DNA from: an uncultured Victivallaceae bacterium
GTDB taxonomy: Bacteria > Verrucomicrobiota > Lentisphaeria > Victivallales > Victivallaceae
Assembly (NCBI GenBank): GCA_944389925.1
Contig: CALXOD010000026.1
Span: 1-62,938 of the forward strand
Direction: 5' to 3'
Length of the DNA stretch: 62,938 bases
Below the pieces are notes generated by a model. It was not told the origin of the DNA. It saw only the letters and a program-made list of their open reading frames with translations, and ran no database searches. Each line of letters opens with the position of its first letter. The first letter of the stretch is position 1. Of this stretch, positions 19,124 to 28,334 are shown piece after piece. A program made the position numbers and the translations under genes.

Positions 19124-20065
19124 ATGGCATTCAAACTTGGTCTGGTCGGGTTGTGCACTTCGCATCCCGGCGCCTGGCTGCCGCTGATCAAAGAAATGAT
19201 CGATGCCGGCAAAGTGGATCTGGAGGTAGTGGCCGCCTGGGATTCCGGCGAAACCCGGCCTGCGGGATTTGCTGCAGAATTTTGCGCTCAGTATGGTATT
19301 CCGCACGCGGTCGAAAACATGACCGACATGCTGCCTTTGGTGGACGGTGTGATCGTACACACGACCAACTGGGACCGTCATGTGGAGCAGGCCCGGCCGT
19401 TTGTGGAGGCTGGCAAGTCCGTGCTGATTGACAAGCCGCTGGCTGGAAATCTGCGGGATCTTAATACCATTCTTGACTGGATGAAATCCGGACGGCGTGT
19501 CTGCGGTGGTTCCAGTCTGCGCTTCTGCAAGGGGGCTCTGGATTTCGTTGCGGAGCCGGAGGCCGAGCGGGGACGGATTCTGACCGCCTACACCACCTCG
19601 GGCGTAGACGAATTCAATTACGGAATTCACGCCTACGCCCAGGTCTGCGCGGTCATGGGCCCCGGAGCCCGTTCTGCCCGTTTCCTCGGTTCGTGCGGTC
19701 GCCAGAAGAATATCCTGCTGGAATGGAATCACGGCGGTGTCGCCATTATCACCATCGGACGCAGTTCCGCCTGGCTGCCCTTTATGCTGACGATCGTCAC
19801 CGATCGCAAGGTCGTGCAGATTCCGCATGACAATGTGAATCTTTACCGGAGTATGCTGGCTGCGCAGCTGCCGTATCTGACCGGTCAAACCGATGTGCCG
19901 CCGCTGCCCTGTTCGATGATTGCCGAACCGGAACTGCTGGCGCTGGCTGCCCGGAAGTCCTGGCTGACTGGCGGAAACACGGTTTTTCTGGATGATCTTC
20001 GAACTGATGATCCGGGATATGACGGGACGGAATTCGCTGTGGAATACCGCCGCGCACGGCTCTGA
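19124..20065 (+). CDS. Gfo/Idh/MocA-family oxidoreductase
   Basis: 313 residues. The N-terminal Rossmann fold (LGLVGLCTSHPGAW) and the family motif SVLIDKPLAGN (EKP-type loop with Lys) are visible, and the second half is the alpha/beta substrate domain. A strong ribosome site (AGGAG) precedes the ATG. The glycine-rich turn is atypical (GLCTSHPG in place of GxGxxG), so nucleotide preference is uncertain. It is co-transcribed with the MDR gene and ends just before a hairpin terminator. Confidence 0.8.
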   Translation: MAFKLGLVGLCTSHPGAWLPLIKEMIDAGKVDLEVVAAWDSGETRPAGFAAEFCAQYGIPHAVENMTDMLPLVDGVIVHTTNWDRHVEQARPFVEAGKSVLIDKPLAGNLRDLNTILDWMKSGRRVCGGSSLRFCKGALDFVAEPEAERGRILTAYTTSGVDEFNYGIHAYAQVCAVMGPGARSARFLGSCGRQKNILLEWNHGGVAIITIGRSSAWLPFMLTIVTDRKVVQIPHDNVNLYRSMLAAQLPYLTGQTDVPPLPCSMIAEPELLALAARKSWLTGGNTVFLDDLRTDDPGYDGTEFAVEYRRARL

Positions 20066-20093
20066 TCTTTGATCCTGAAAAACTGAAAAAAAT

Positions 20094-20128
20094 AAACGGG
20101 TCGCGGGATTTTATCTCGCGGCCCGTTT
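20094..20128 (-). terminator. Hairpin terminator between convergent genes
   Basis: A stem of about 15 bp (AAACGGG... with ...CCCGTTT) and a 4-nt loop lies between the Gfo/Idh gene and gcvT. On the minus strand it is followed by a T-rich run, so it is strongest as the gcvT terminator. It may also act for the plus-strand operon. Confidence 0.75.
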
Positions 20129-20155
20129 GTTTGGTGGAATTTCCGCTCCGGGAAT

Positions 20156-21286
20156 TTACCGGGGCGCCGCGCCGGTTCCGTTCAGGGGCATCCGGACGGT
20201 ACCTTCGGAATAAAACGGCAGCGGAACGACCTGCCCGGACAACCGGGCGCTGCCCGCATCGAGCGTCAGGGGCGTTCCTACCGCAGTGAATTCGGGGGTG
20301 ACATAGGCCATGGCCACCGCTGTTCCCACAGAGGGGGCAAATGCACCGGATGTGACAATTCCGGCCGGAGTATCCTGATGATACACTGTGGCTCCGGCCC
20401 GGGCGGCCCGGCGTGATTCCAGGCGGATGCCGACCAGCTGTCGGGTTACAGGACGTTTTTCCAGCGCGGCGCGCCCGGTAAATTCACGCTCCGGCATTTC
20501 CTGCAGTTTGAGCAGGGAGCCGAATCCGGCTTCGATCGGAGTGGTTTCCGGTGTAAGTTCATGGCCGTGAAGCGGGAGTCCGGCTTCCAGCCGCAGGGTG
20601 TCGCGTGCGCCCAGACCAGCCGGACGCACAGGCTGAGTTACCAGAAAAATATCCCACAGCTCCCCGGCGCGTTCCGCATCAAAATAGATTTCGAATCCAA
20701 GTTCACCGGTATACCCCGTCCGGCTCAGAATACAGGGAATGCCGGAAATCGCAATGGTACGGCAATGAAAATACCGCGGCAGTTCCGTATTCGGAATCCC
20801 CAGTTGATTCAATACCTCCGCGGATGCCGGTCCCTGAAGGTCGATTTTCGCAAGGTATTCGGAAAGGTCTTCCAGCTGTACTTTTTCGGGCAGGGCGGCG
20901 GCCAATTCTTCTCGATCGGCAGCGAGGTTGGCGGCATTGACGACGAGGAAAAAATCCTCTTCCGCCATTTTGTAGACAATGAGATCGTCGATGACGCCGC
21001 CGTTTTCGTTCAATAGAAAATTGTAGCGGCAGACGCCGAGTTTCTGGTCCAGCACCGGCCGGGCCAGCCGCCGGTCAAGCGCCGCCGCCGCTCCCGGACC
21101 GAAAATGCGCAGTTCGCCCATATGGCAGATGTCGAAGACAGATGCCCGGTTCCGGGTGTGCTGATGTTCAGCGATAATGCCGCCGGGATAATTGATCGGC
21201 ATATTCCACCCGGCGAACGGCGCCATCCGGGCGCCGGCGGCAATGTGGTTTTTGAATAATGGGGTAGAGCGCAGACCGCTGGCCAT
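20156..21286 (-). CDS. gcvT: GcvT, aminomethyltransferase (glycine cleavage T protein)
   Basis: 376 residues, typical length. The T protein transfers the methylene group from the H-protein-bound intermediate to tetrahydrofolate and releases ammonia. The start region RSTPLFKNHIAAGARMAPFAGW, VFDICHMGE and SRTGYTGELGFEIYF motifs are those of GcvT. gcvH and gcvP are not adjacent, so either they are elsewhere or this is a related folate-dependent aminomethyltransferase. It has its own promoter and terminator. Confidence 0.88.
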   Translation of the reverse strand: MASGLRSTPLFKNHIAAGARMAPFAGWNMPINYPGGIIAEHQHTRNRASVFDICHMGELRIFGPGAAAALDRRLARPVLDQKLGVCRYNFLLNENGGVIDDLIVYKMAEEDFFLVVNAANLAADREELAAALPEKVQLEDLSEYLAKIDLQGPASAEVLNQLGIPNTELPRYFHCRTIAISGIPCILSRTGYTGELGFEIYFDAERAGELWDIFLVTQPVRPAGLGARDTLRLEAGLPLHGHELTPETTPIEAGFGSLLKLQEMPEREFTGRAALEKRPVTRQLVGIRLESRRAARAGATVYHQDTPAGIVTSGAFAPSVGTAVAMAYVTPEFTAVGTPLTLDAGSARLSGQVVPLPFYSEGTVRMPLNGTGAAPR

Positions 21287-21336
21287 GGAGAACCTCCTTG
21301 TGGGGGGATTGGTGTTTCCGGATTGAACGTTTTTTC

Positions 21337-21365
21337 AATATACATGTCCTGGCGTGTCGCCGCAA
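21337..21365 (-). promoter_or_regulatory. Sigma-70 promoter of gcvT
   Basis: On the minus strand: TTGCGG at 21365-21360, a 17-bp spacer, then TATATT at 21342-21337. The predicted start is near 21330, about 44 nt before the gcvT ATG. No glycine riboswitch-like sequence was seen in this leader. Confidence 0.5.
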
Positions 21366-21397
21366 CCGCGAAAACCCGAAAAAAAACGTTCCGGGGT

Positions 21398-21425
21398 TTG
21401 ATTTGACGACGGGTGGAAATATAGT
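21398..21425 (+). promoter_or_regulatory. Sigma-70 promoter of the TIM-barrel isomerase operon
   Basis: TTGATT (21398-21403), a 16-bp spacer and TATAGT (21420-21425). The start near 21432 leaves a leader of about 40 nt before the ATG at 21472. Confidence 0.5.
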
Positions 21426-21471
21426 TACCTCGTATGCGTTTGTCGAAAAATCAGCGAAAGGAACCGGAATC

Positions 21472-22329
21472 ATGAAAATCGGTGTGATTGTCGAGACATT
21501 GCGGAAACCGCTTCGGGAGGGTATCCGGACCGCGGCGGAATTGGGATGCGAGGGGATTCAGTTTTACGGTATCAATCCGGAATTCAGTTTGTTGGAAGCA
21601 GCGCCGGAACAGGTGCGGGAGCTGCGGCGGTATGCGGCGGATTGCGGTCTGGTTTTCTCCGGGGTGTGCGGCGATATGGAGGGGCATGGCTACTCCCGTC
21701 CGGAAGAGGTGCCCGCCCGGGTAAAGAACGTCAGCCGGATCATCGACATGACGCTGGAGCTGGATTGCCGGGTGGTGACCAACCACATCGGCGTGGTTCC
21801 GTCCGATCCGTCGGCGCCCGAATACGCGGTCATGGTGGACGCTGTGGGACAGGTGGCGGAACATGCCGCCCGGGCCGGCAGCTGCATTGCAATCGAAACC
21901 GGTCCGGAGTCGGCCGAGACGTTGCTGCGGCTGCTGCAGGATGTAGGGTCGCCCGGTCTGGGAATCAATCTGGATCCGGCGAATTTCCGCATGGTGCTGA
22001 ATTACGATCCGGTTCGGGCGGTGGAAGTGCTGGGACCTCATATCGTTCACACGCACGCCAAGGACGGGGTGCATTACCGGGCTTGTGATCCGGCGGTGGT
22101 GTACGATGCTTTTGCCGAAGGTGGATTTGAAGCTCTGGTGGCGCAGACCGGGCAGCTTTTTGAAGAAGTGCCGCTGGGGCAGGGACAGGTGGATTGGGAT
22201 GCTTATCTGGCGGCGTTGCGCCGGGTTGGATATGACGGTTTCCTGACGATTGAACGGGAAGTGGGGGCCGATCCTGCGGCGGACATTGCCATGGCAGTGG
22301 CTTTCCTCAAGCAAAAGCTTCAAGCATGA
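21472..22329 (+). CDS. Sugar phosphate isomerase/epimerase-like TIM-barrel protein
   Basis: 285 residues from the ATG at 21472 (a GAAAGGAA site is upstream). It is of the xylose-isomerase-like TIM-barrel (AP endonuclease 2) family. Visible metal-site motifs include AIETGPES (Glu), GINLDPANF (Asp), IVHTHAKDG (His, Asp) and a final LTIEREVG (Glu). These proteins isomerise or epimerise sugars, inosose or hydroxypyruvate. It is followed after 7 bp by the nitrilase-GDPD gene. Substrate is unknown. Confidence 0.8.
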   Translation: MKIGVIVETLRKPLREGIRTAAELGCEGIQFYGINPEFSLLEAAPEQVRELRRYAADCGLVFSGVCGDMEGHGYSRPEEVPARVKNVSRIIDMTLELDCRVVTNHIGVVPSDPSAPEYAVMVDAVGQVAEHAARAGSCIAIETGPESAETLLRLLQDVGSPGLGINLDPANFRMVLNYDPVRAVEVLGPHIVHTHAKDGVHYRACDPAVVYDAFAEGGFEALVAQTGQLFEEVPLGQGQVDWDAYLAALRRVGYDGFLTIEREVGADPAADIAMAVAFLKQKLQA

Positions 22330-22336
22330 CAGGAAT

Positions 22337-23950
22337 ATGAGGCTGGGTGTCCTTCAAATTCCGTATGCAAATACTGAAGACGGAGCGGAGGCGGCCGTTG
22401 CTGCGGCGATTGATGCCCTGAATGGCTGCCATGAGGCATGCGATGTGATTCTGACGCCGGAGTACACCAATGCGCCTGCCCATTTTAACGCGGGGTGTAT
22501 GATGCCTTTTGCTGCTGCTCATACGGAAGCGTTGCTTCAGGCGGCCCGTGCTGCGGCGTGCCGCTGTCATGCCGTAGTGGCGATGAACTATCTGTGTGAA
22601 ACGGAACCCGGTGTTTTTCGCAATACTACGGAAATACTGGATCGCAGCGGCCGGAGTGCAGGACGTTTTTTCAAGCAGCACTTGACGGAGGCGGAGCAGG
22701 AAATTGCCGGGTTGGACAGCACCTATACCCGGCAATTCCGACCGCCGACGGTGGTGGAGGTGGATGGAATCCGTTTTGCCTGTGTAATCTGTTATGATAT
22801 TTACTTCAGTGAATATGTTTCTCAGATTGCTCATGGAAGGCCGGATGTGATTCTTGTGCCGTCATTTCAGCGGGGAGAACGCAAAGAGATCATCCGGATG
22901 CAGAACCAGTATCTGGCTTTTCGATGCAACAGTTTTGTGGTTCGCGCATCCGTGTCTATGGGGGCCCGTGCCCGGCTGGGGGGCATGTCGTTGATTGCCG
23001 CTCCTGACGGGCGCATCCTGAAGGAATGGAGCAATCGCTGCGGGCTGTTCTTCTGTGAAGTGGGGGATATCAAACAAAAATATATGCGCGGAAATGGTTT
23101 CGGAGGAAAAATGATTGCCGGAGATCGATTTGTGGAACAATCCCGTGAAACGTGGGCGTACCGCCCTTGCGGCAGCATGACGGTTGAATCGGAAGCGTGT
23201 ATGGGATATCCCCGAATCTGCGCTCATCGCGGGTTCAATACGGTGGCTCCGGAAAATTCTCTGGCTGCATTTGGCGCGGCAATAGCGCTGGGGGCGCCGG
23301 AAATAGAGCTGGATGTCCGCTTTACCCGGGATGGAATTCCGGTGGTGGCGCATGATAGCGAATTGCAGCGTCAGGCCGGCGTACCGGGGACGGTCGAAGA
23401 AAAGACGCTTGCTGAATTGGAGCAACTGGATTTCAACCATGGAGGGAACCGGCATTTTGCTCATACGAAGATTGCCACGCTGGAGCAGGTGCTTGCCCAG
23501 TTTGCCCGGCATGTCATCATAAATCTCCATTTGAAAAGCGGGGAAGGGGAATATCCCAGATCCTGGATGAAGAAGATTCTGGATCTTCTGGAATCATATG
23601 ACCAGCAGGAACACATCTATTTCATGGGGGATCCGGATGTGATGCGGTGTGCCCGGGAATGTGCGCCTTCGATTCCACGTTGCATGGGGGCATTCCCTGA
23701 GCCGTGGAAAATTGTGGAACGGGCCATTGAATATGAATGCACCAAGGTGCAATTTTTCACTCCCTATTATGATCAGAAAATGATTGATCAGGCCCATGAG
23801 GCCGGGTTGTGTTGCAATTTATTTTTCTGTGATGACGCTGCCGCGGTCAAACAGCATCTGACATCAGGGATTGATACCATTTTGACGAATGACTACTGGT
23901 CGATTGCCCGGGCTGCGGCAGAGTGGGTCCAGGAGCAGCGGAAAAAATGA
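22337..23950 (+). CDS. Nitrilase-family amidohydrolase fused to glycerophosphodiester phosphodiesterase
   Basis: 537 residues from the ATG at 22337. Residues 1-285 are a carbon-nitrogen hydrolase with the full catalytic triad E42 (LTPEYTNAP), K113 (RFFKQHLTE) and C152 (VICYDIYF). Residues from about 292 to the end are a glycerophosphodiester phosphodiesterase domain. That domain shows HRGFNTVAPENS (H297, R298), the metal residues in EIELDVRFTRDG and a following VVAHD. No signal peptide is seen, so it is predicted cytoplasmic. The two domains share one frame with no stop or frameshift between them. The joint substrate could be an amide-linked phosphodiester, but this is a guess. Confidence 0.85.
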   Translation: MRLGVLQIPYANTEDGAEAAVAAAIDALNGCHEACDVILTPEYTNAPAHFNAGCMMPFAAAHTEALLQAARAAACRCHAVVAMNYLCETEPGVFRNTTEILDRSGRSAGRFFKQHLTEAEQEIAGLDSTYTRQFRPPTVVEVDGIRFACVICYDIYFSEYVSQIAHGRPDVILVPSFQRGERKEIIRMQNQYLAFRCNSFVVRASVSMGARARLGGMSLIAAPDGRILKEWSNRCGLFFCEVGDIKQKYMRGNGFGGKMIAGDRFVEQSRETWAYRPCGSMTVESEACMGYPRICAHRGFNTVAPENSLAAFGAAIALGAPEIELDVRFTRDGIPVVAHDSELQRQAGVPGTVEEKTLAELEQLDFNHGGNRHFAHTKIATLEQVLAQFARHVIINLHLKSGEGEYPRSWMKKILDLLESYDQQEHIYFMGDPDVMRCARECAPSIPRCMGAFPEPWKIVERAIEYECTKVQFFTPYYDQKMIDQAHEAGLCCNLFFCDDAAAVKQHLTSGIDTILTNDYWSIARAAAEWVQEQRKK

Positions 23951-24065
23951 ATGCCTCCTGTGGACAGAAGATGAGAAAATAGAAAGTGCTCTTGAAAGTT
24001 TCCCAAGAAGAATCGTTGGATGCGGGAGATACGATCCTGATACAACTTGAAAAAAAGAGGTGAGG

Positions 24066-24917
24066 ATGATGAAAAAAATTGGATTTATTGACTTTTTCAT
24101 AGATGAGTGGCATGCCAATAATTATCCCGGTTGGATCCGGGAAGCCGCCCGTAGCGGGGAGTTTGAACTGGCACTGGCCTGGGAGGAGGCACCGCGGAAT
24201 GGGCGTCCCCTGACGCAGTGGTGCGCGGAAATGGGGTTGAAGCCCGCTTCCAGTATCGAACAGCTGGTGGAGGCGTGTGACGCCATTTGCGTATTGGCTC
24301 CTTCCAATTCGGAAGTGCACGAGCGTCTGGCGGAAATTCCGCTGGCATCGGGCAAGCCGGTCTACATTGACAAGCCGTTTGCGCCGGACCGTGCGGCTGC
24401 GGAACGGATTTTCGCACGTGCGGAAAAATTCGGGACGCCTCTGTTTTCCTCTTCGGCACTGCGGTTCGGCGATGAATTGATTGCCGCCCGGAAGGAATTT
24501 TCTTCGCCTGAAGCCGTGGAAATGATGATCACGCGCGGTGGCGGCAGCAGTTTCTGGGAATACAGCATTCACCAGATCGAAATGATCGTTTCGACCATGG
24601 GCATCGGCATTGAACGGGTTATGCAGTGCGGATACGGCGCGACTGCCCAGACCATTCTGGAATATCGGGACGGACGCCGGGCGGCGATGACGTTGCATCC
24701 GAAATTGGGATTTGCCGCTTCCCTCTGCGGACGGGAACAGGCGGTGAATGCCGATACCATGAATAACACCTTTCAAAATCTGATTGCTGCCATGCTCGAC
24801 TTTTTTGCCGGTGGCCCCGCTCCGGTGGATCGCCGGGAAACGATCGAGATTGCCGGGGTGGTCGCTGCCGCGATCGATGCGCAGAAATGCCCCGATGTCT
24901 GGTGCAAGGTGAATTGA
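24066..24917 (+). CDS. Gfo/Idh/MocA-family oxidoreductase
   Basis: About 283 residues. It has the family layout: an N-terminal Rossmann fold (KIGFIDFFIDEW, again without a classical GxGxxG) and VYIDKPFAPDRAAAE with the conserved lysine. It has an AGAGG ribosome site. ATGs at 24066 and 24069 are both possible. It shares its atypical N-terminus with the protein at 19124, so they may be paralogues acting on related substrates. The 115-bp gap before it has no gene. Confidence 0.75.
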   Translation: MMKKIGFIDFFIDEWHANNYPGWIREAARSGEFELALAWEEAPRNGRPLTQWCAEMGLKPASSIEQLVEACDAICVLAPSNSEVHERLAEIPLASGKPVYIDKPFAPDRAAAERIFARAEKFGTPLFSSSALRFGDELIAARKEFSSPEAVEMMITRGGGSSFWEYSIHQIEMIVSTMGIGIERVMQCGYGATAQTILEYRDGRRAAMTLHPKLGFAASLCGREQAVNADTMNNTFQNLIAAMLDFFAGGPAPVDRRETIEIAGVVAAAIDAQKCPDVWCKVN

Positions 24918-24945
24918 AGGAGCAATGACCGTCAGGAGGTACCAT

Positions 24946-26418
24946 ATGGACGGCTGGGACCGGGATTTTCTGCGTCGAAAGATGATGGGATGTTTTCTCG
25001 GCAAGGCGGCGGGCGGTACTCTGGGCATGCCGTATGAGGGAGTGCCGGGGCCGCTGCAACTGAATTATTATGCGCCTGTGCCGGAGGATATGGCACCAAA
25101 CGACGATCTTGATTTGCAGGTTTTATGGGCCTGTCTGCTGGCGTTGCAGGAGGAGCCGGTGGTGCGTCATGATTTCTTTGCGGAAGCCTGGTTGCACCAT
25201 GTCCGATTTGCCTGTGACGAGTACGGGGTGTGCATCCGCAATCTGCGCAACGGAGTTCCGCCACCGTATTCCGGAAGTTATGATAACTGGTTTGTGAACG
25301 GATTGGGCGCGGCGATCCGCAGCGAAGTCTGGGCCTGTCTGGCACCCGGAAATCCGGGGCTGGCAGCCCGGTACGCCGGAATGGACGGCAGTCTGGATCA
25401 TGCCGGAGACGGACTTTATGCTGCCCGGTTTCTTGCTGCGCTGGAAAGTGTTGCATTTACCTGCGACGATCGGGAACGTTTGATTGATGCGGGGCTCTCC
25501 GTGATTCCCGCCGATTGTCGTCTGGCCGCGGTTATCCGGGACACCCGGGACTGGTGCCGACGTTATGGGAATCCGGATGGGGTGCGCCGCATGATTCTGG
25601 AACGGTACGACAGCGGGAATTTTACCGACGTCATGCCGAATCTCGGTTTTGTGGTCATGGCGCTGCTGTTGGGCGGTGGGGATTTCGGACGCACAGTCTG
25701 CCTGGCGGTCAATTGCGGTCTGGACACCGATTGTACGGGAGCCACGGTCGGAGCGATTATGGGATTGATGGCGCCGGAACACATTGGCGAAGAGTGGCTG
25801 CGTCCCATCGGACGGCGGCTGGTGCTCAGTCCGGAAATCATCGGAGTGACTGCCCCGGAAACGCTGGATGGCTTTGTGGAATTGCTGCTGGATTTACGTG
25901 AGAAGGTCCGGTTGCAGGAAGAGGGGACTGTCGCGGAACCGGACTGGCGGCGATGGGAGATTCCGGCCCGGGGCGGAGCCATGACGAAGTTTCATCGCAA
26001 CTGTTGTTACCGGGAGGCGCCGCCGATGCCGGAATCGGTGGAAGAGTGGCGATTCCCCGGAACCATGGGAGGACTGGATGCAACACGGGTGCCGGAATTC
26101 GGCGTCTATATGCTGCAGTTTCGATTCCGTATGGACCGACGGAGACGGGTCCGGGTGATGTTTGCGACGGAGTCGATCTGCCAGGCATGGGTGGACGGCC
26201 GGTTTGCTTTCGGACGTTTCGGCGGGGTGCAGACGAATCCCTCCTTCCATCGGGCCGCGCTTAATACATTTGCCGAACTGGAGCTGGAAGCAGGAGTTCA
26301 TCAACTGCAGGTGGCCGTAGCTCCCGCTGCCGGAGAACCGGAAATTCGCTGGGTGCTCGGTGTAGGGGATGCCATGGACTGGCAGTGGTTGCCTGATGCA
26401 TTTTATGAATGGGAATAA
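24946..26418 (+). CDS. ADP-ribosylglycohydrolase-fold protein with C-terminal beta-sandwich-like domain
   Basis: 490 residues from the ATG at 24946 (AGGAGG site). The ADP-ribosylglycohydrolase fold covers about 1-330: the first metal motif is PNDDLDLQ (residues 51-58) and the second is DTDCTGATVG (D260, D262). Residues of about 345-490 are rich in beta-strand pattern (YMLQFRFRMDRRRRVRVMF) and resemble a PA14- or CBM-like sandwich, which is not part of the usual ARH fold. The neighbours are carbohydrate genes, so an N- or O-glycoside, not ADP-ribosylated protein, is a reasonable substrate guess. Confidence 0.8.
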   Translation: MDGWDRDFLRRKMMGCFLGKAAGGTLGMPYEGVPGPLQLNYYAPVPEDMAPNDDLDLQVLWACLLALQEEPVVRHDFFAEAWLHHVRFACDEYGVCIRNLRNGVPPPYSGSYDNWFVNGLGAAIRSEVWACLAPGNPGLAARYAGMDGSLDHAGDGLYAARFLAALESVAFTCDDRERLIDAGLSVIPADCRLAAVIRDTRDWCRRYGNPDGVRRMILERYDSGNFTDVMPNLGFVVMALLLGGGDFGRTVCLAVNCGLDTDCTGATVGAIMGLMAPEHIGEEWLRPIGRRLVLSPEIIGVTAPETLDGFVELLLDLREKVRLQEEGTVAEPDWRRWEIPARGGAMTKFHRNCCYREAPPMPESVEEWRFPGTMGGLDATRVPEFGVYMLQFRFRMDRRRRVRVMFATESICQAWVDGRFAFGRFGGVQTNPSFHRAALNTFAELELEAGVHQLQVAVAPAAGEPEIRWVLGVGDAMDWQWLPDAFYEWE

Positions 26419-26433
26419 GGAAAGAAGTGGAAA

Positions 26434-28212
26434 ATGACTGAAAAAGTACAATTACCGGGCTGGGATCTGGAGGCGATCTACCCGGATGCGGCGGCCTGGG
26501 AAGCGGATTTTGCCAAGATCCGTCCGTTGGCGGACCGGTTTGCGGCCTATCGGGGAAAACTGGCGGAATCGGCGGCGATGCTGGCAGAGGCGATTGCGGC
26601 GCTGGATGATTTCGAACGTCTGGGGGAAAAAGTGTATGTCTATGCACATTTGCGCTCAGACGAGAATACGGCGGACTCCGCCAATCGGGCCCGGGTGGAT
26701 CGGGTTTGCGGACTCTTCGCCGAACTTTCGGAAATTTCCGCCTGGTTCGAACCGGAGATCATGGCGATTCCGGCGACGAGAATGGCGGAGTTCCTGGAGG
26801 CGGACGAACTGCGGCTGTATCGTAGAAGTTTGCAGGAGTTGCTGCGGGAAAGACCGCACACACTGTCCGAGCCGGAGGAGAAGATTCTCGGGATGTTCTC
26901 GGACGTGCTGGCCGCGCCGGGGCGCACTTTTGAAATGATGAACGATGCCGATATGGATTTCGGAAAACTGACGGACGGCGCGGGACGGCGGGTACCGCTG
27001 ACGCACGGTTCCTATCGCCGATTCATGGAGGATGGCGACCGGGAAGTCCGGCGGCGGGCGTTCCGCCGGATGTTCGGGGCGTATCGGAAACAGCGCAACT
27101 CCTTTGCTTCCACGCTGGATGCCACGGTCAAACGGCACGTTACCTCCGCGCGGGTCCGGCATTATCCCTCGGCGCTGGCGGCGGCCCTGTTCCCTGATCA
27201 GGTGCCGGAGACGGTTTATCATCAGCTGATTGCGACGGTACACGAAGAGCTGGGGGCGCTGCACGATTATCTGGAGCTGCGCCGGGAGGTGCTGGGACTG
27301 GACCGGCTGGATATGTATGACCTGTACAATCCCTTGCTGCCGGAGTGTCGGTGTGACTATACCTGGCGTGAGGCATTTGATACGGTGAAGGCGGCACTGC
27401 GCCCGCTGGGCGAAGAATATGGTGCGACGCTGGAGCTGGCGGAGCGACAGCGCTGGATGGATGTGCCGGAGCGGCGGGGAAAGCGCTCCGGAGCATATTC
27501 CGGCGGGTGCTATGACACCTATCCCTATTTGCTGTTGAATTTCAACGGGACGCTCAACGATGTGTTCACACTGGCGCATGAACTGGGGCACTCGCTGCAT
27601 TCGTATTATTCGAATCGGACGCAACATTATCATTATGCTGATTACAGCATTTTTGTGGCGGAAGTGGCATCGACCACCAATGAAATTCTGCTGTTCGAAC
27701 ATCTGCTGGCTCACACCCGGCAGCCGGAACTGCGCGCATTTCTGCTGTGTCATCTGGCTGATGAGATCCGCGGTACGATTTACCGCCAGACCATGTTTGC
27801 GGAATTTGAACTGGCCATTCACCGTCTGACGGAGGAACATACCCCGCTGACCGCCGATCTGCTGGATGATACCTATTTTCAGCTGAATGCCCGGTATCAT
27901 GGGCCCAAGGTGCAGGCGGATCCCCTGATCGCTTGCGAATGGGCGCGGATTCCGCACTTCTATTACAATTTCTACGTCTACAAATACGCAACCGGTATGT
28001 CGGCGGCGATTCGGCTGGCGGATCGGATTTTGCGTGGAACGGCGACGGACCGCGAAGCCTATTTCGGTTTTCTGAAGGCGGGCGGCAGCCGGGATGTGCT
28101 GGACATCATGCGCGACGCCGGAGTGGATCTCTCCACGCCGGAACCGGTAAGGGCGGCACTCCGCTACTTCCGTCGGACGGTGGAACAGCTCCGGCGTGAA
28201 CTGGGACGCTGA
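26434..28212 (+). CDS. pepF: Oligoendopeptidase F (M3B)
   Basis: 592 residues, typical for PepF. It cleaves short peptides in the cytoplasm. The zinc motif HELGH is at 382-386 (LAHELGHSLHSYY), and a conserved Glu and the EVASTTNE region follow. It starts 15 bp after the ADP-ribosylglycohydrolase-like gene, so it may be co-transcribed, but function does not suggest a link. It ends before a strong terminator. Confidence 0.93.
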   Translation: MTEKVQLPGWDLEAIYPDAAAWEADFAKIRPLADRFAAYRGKLAESAAMLAEAIAALDDFERLGEKVYVYAHLRSDENTADSANRARVDRVCGLFAELSEISAWFEPEIMAIPATRMAEFLEADELRLYRRSLQELLRERPHTLSEPEEKILGMFSDVLAAPGRTFEMMNDADMDFGKLTDGAGRRVPLTHGSYRRFMEDGDREVRRRAFRRMFGAYRKQRNSFASTLDATVKRHVTSARVRHYPSALAAALFPDQVPETVYHQLIATVHEELGALHDYLELRREVLGLDRLDMYDLYNPLLPECRCDYTWREAFDTVKAALRPLGEEYGATLELAERQRWMDVPERRGKRSGAYSGGCYDTYPYLLLNFNGTLNDVFTLAHELGHSLHSYYSNRTQHYHYADYSIFVAEVASTTNEILLFEHLLAHTRQPELRAFLLCHLADEIRGTIYRQTMFAEFELAIHRLTEEHTPLTADLLDDTYFQLNARYHGPKVQADPLIACEWARIPHFYYNFYVYKYATGMSAAIRLADRILRGTATDREAYFGFLKAGGSRDVLDIMRDAGVDLSTPEPVRAALRYFRRTVEQLRRELGR

Positions 28213-28275
28213 CCGGCAGGCAGCGCGGGCGGCATTCCGGGTGTGAGGAAGATCGCCGCAGTGTTTGAAAAGGAA

Positions 28276-28314
28276 AGGCTCCCCGCAGGATGAAATCCTG
28301 CAGGGAGCCTTTTT
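28276..28314 (+). terminator. Rho-independent terminator after pepF
   Basis: A stem AGGCTCCC-GCAGGAT with the complementary ATCCTGC-GGGAGCCT arm and a 3-nt loop is followed by TTTTT. It lies between the convergent pepF and D-hydroxyacid dehydrogenase genes and may work in both directions. Confidence 0.85.
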
Positions 28315-28334
28315 GCTGGGGATGGACAGCCGGA

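Noticed and set aside
21287-21471. Glycine riboswitch before gcvT
   Set aside because: No matching conserved blocks; the leader is only about 44 nt after the promoter.
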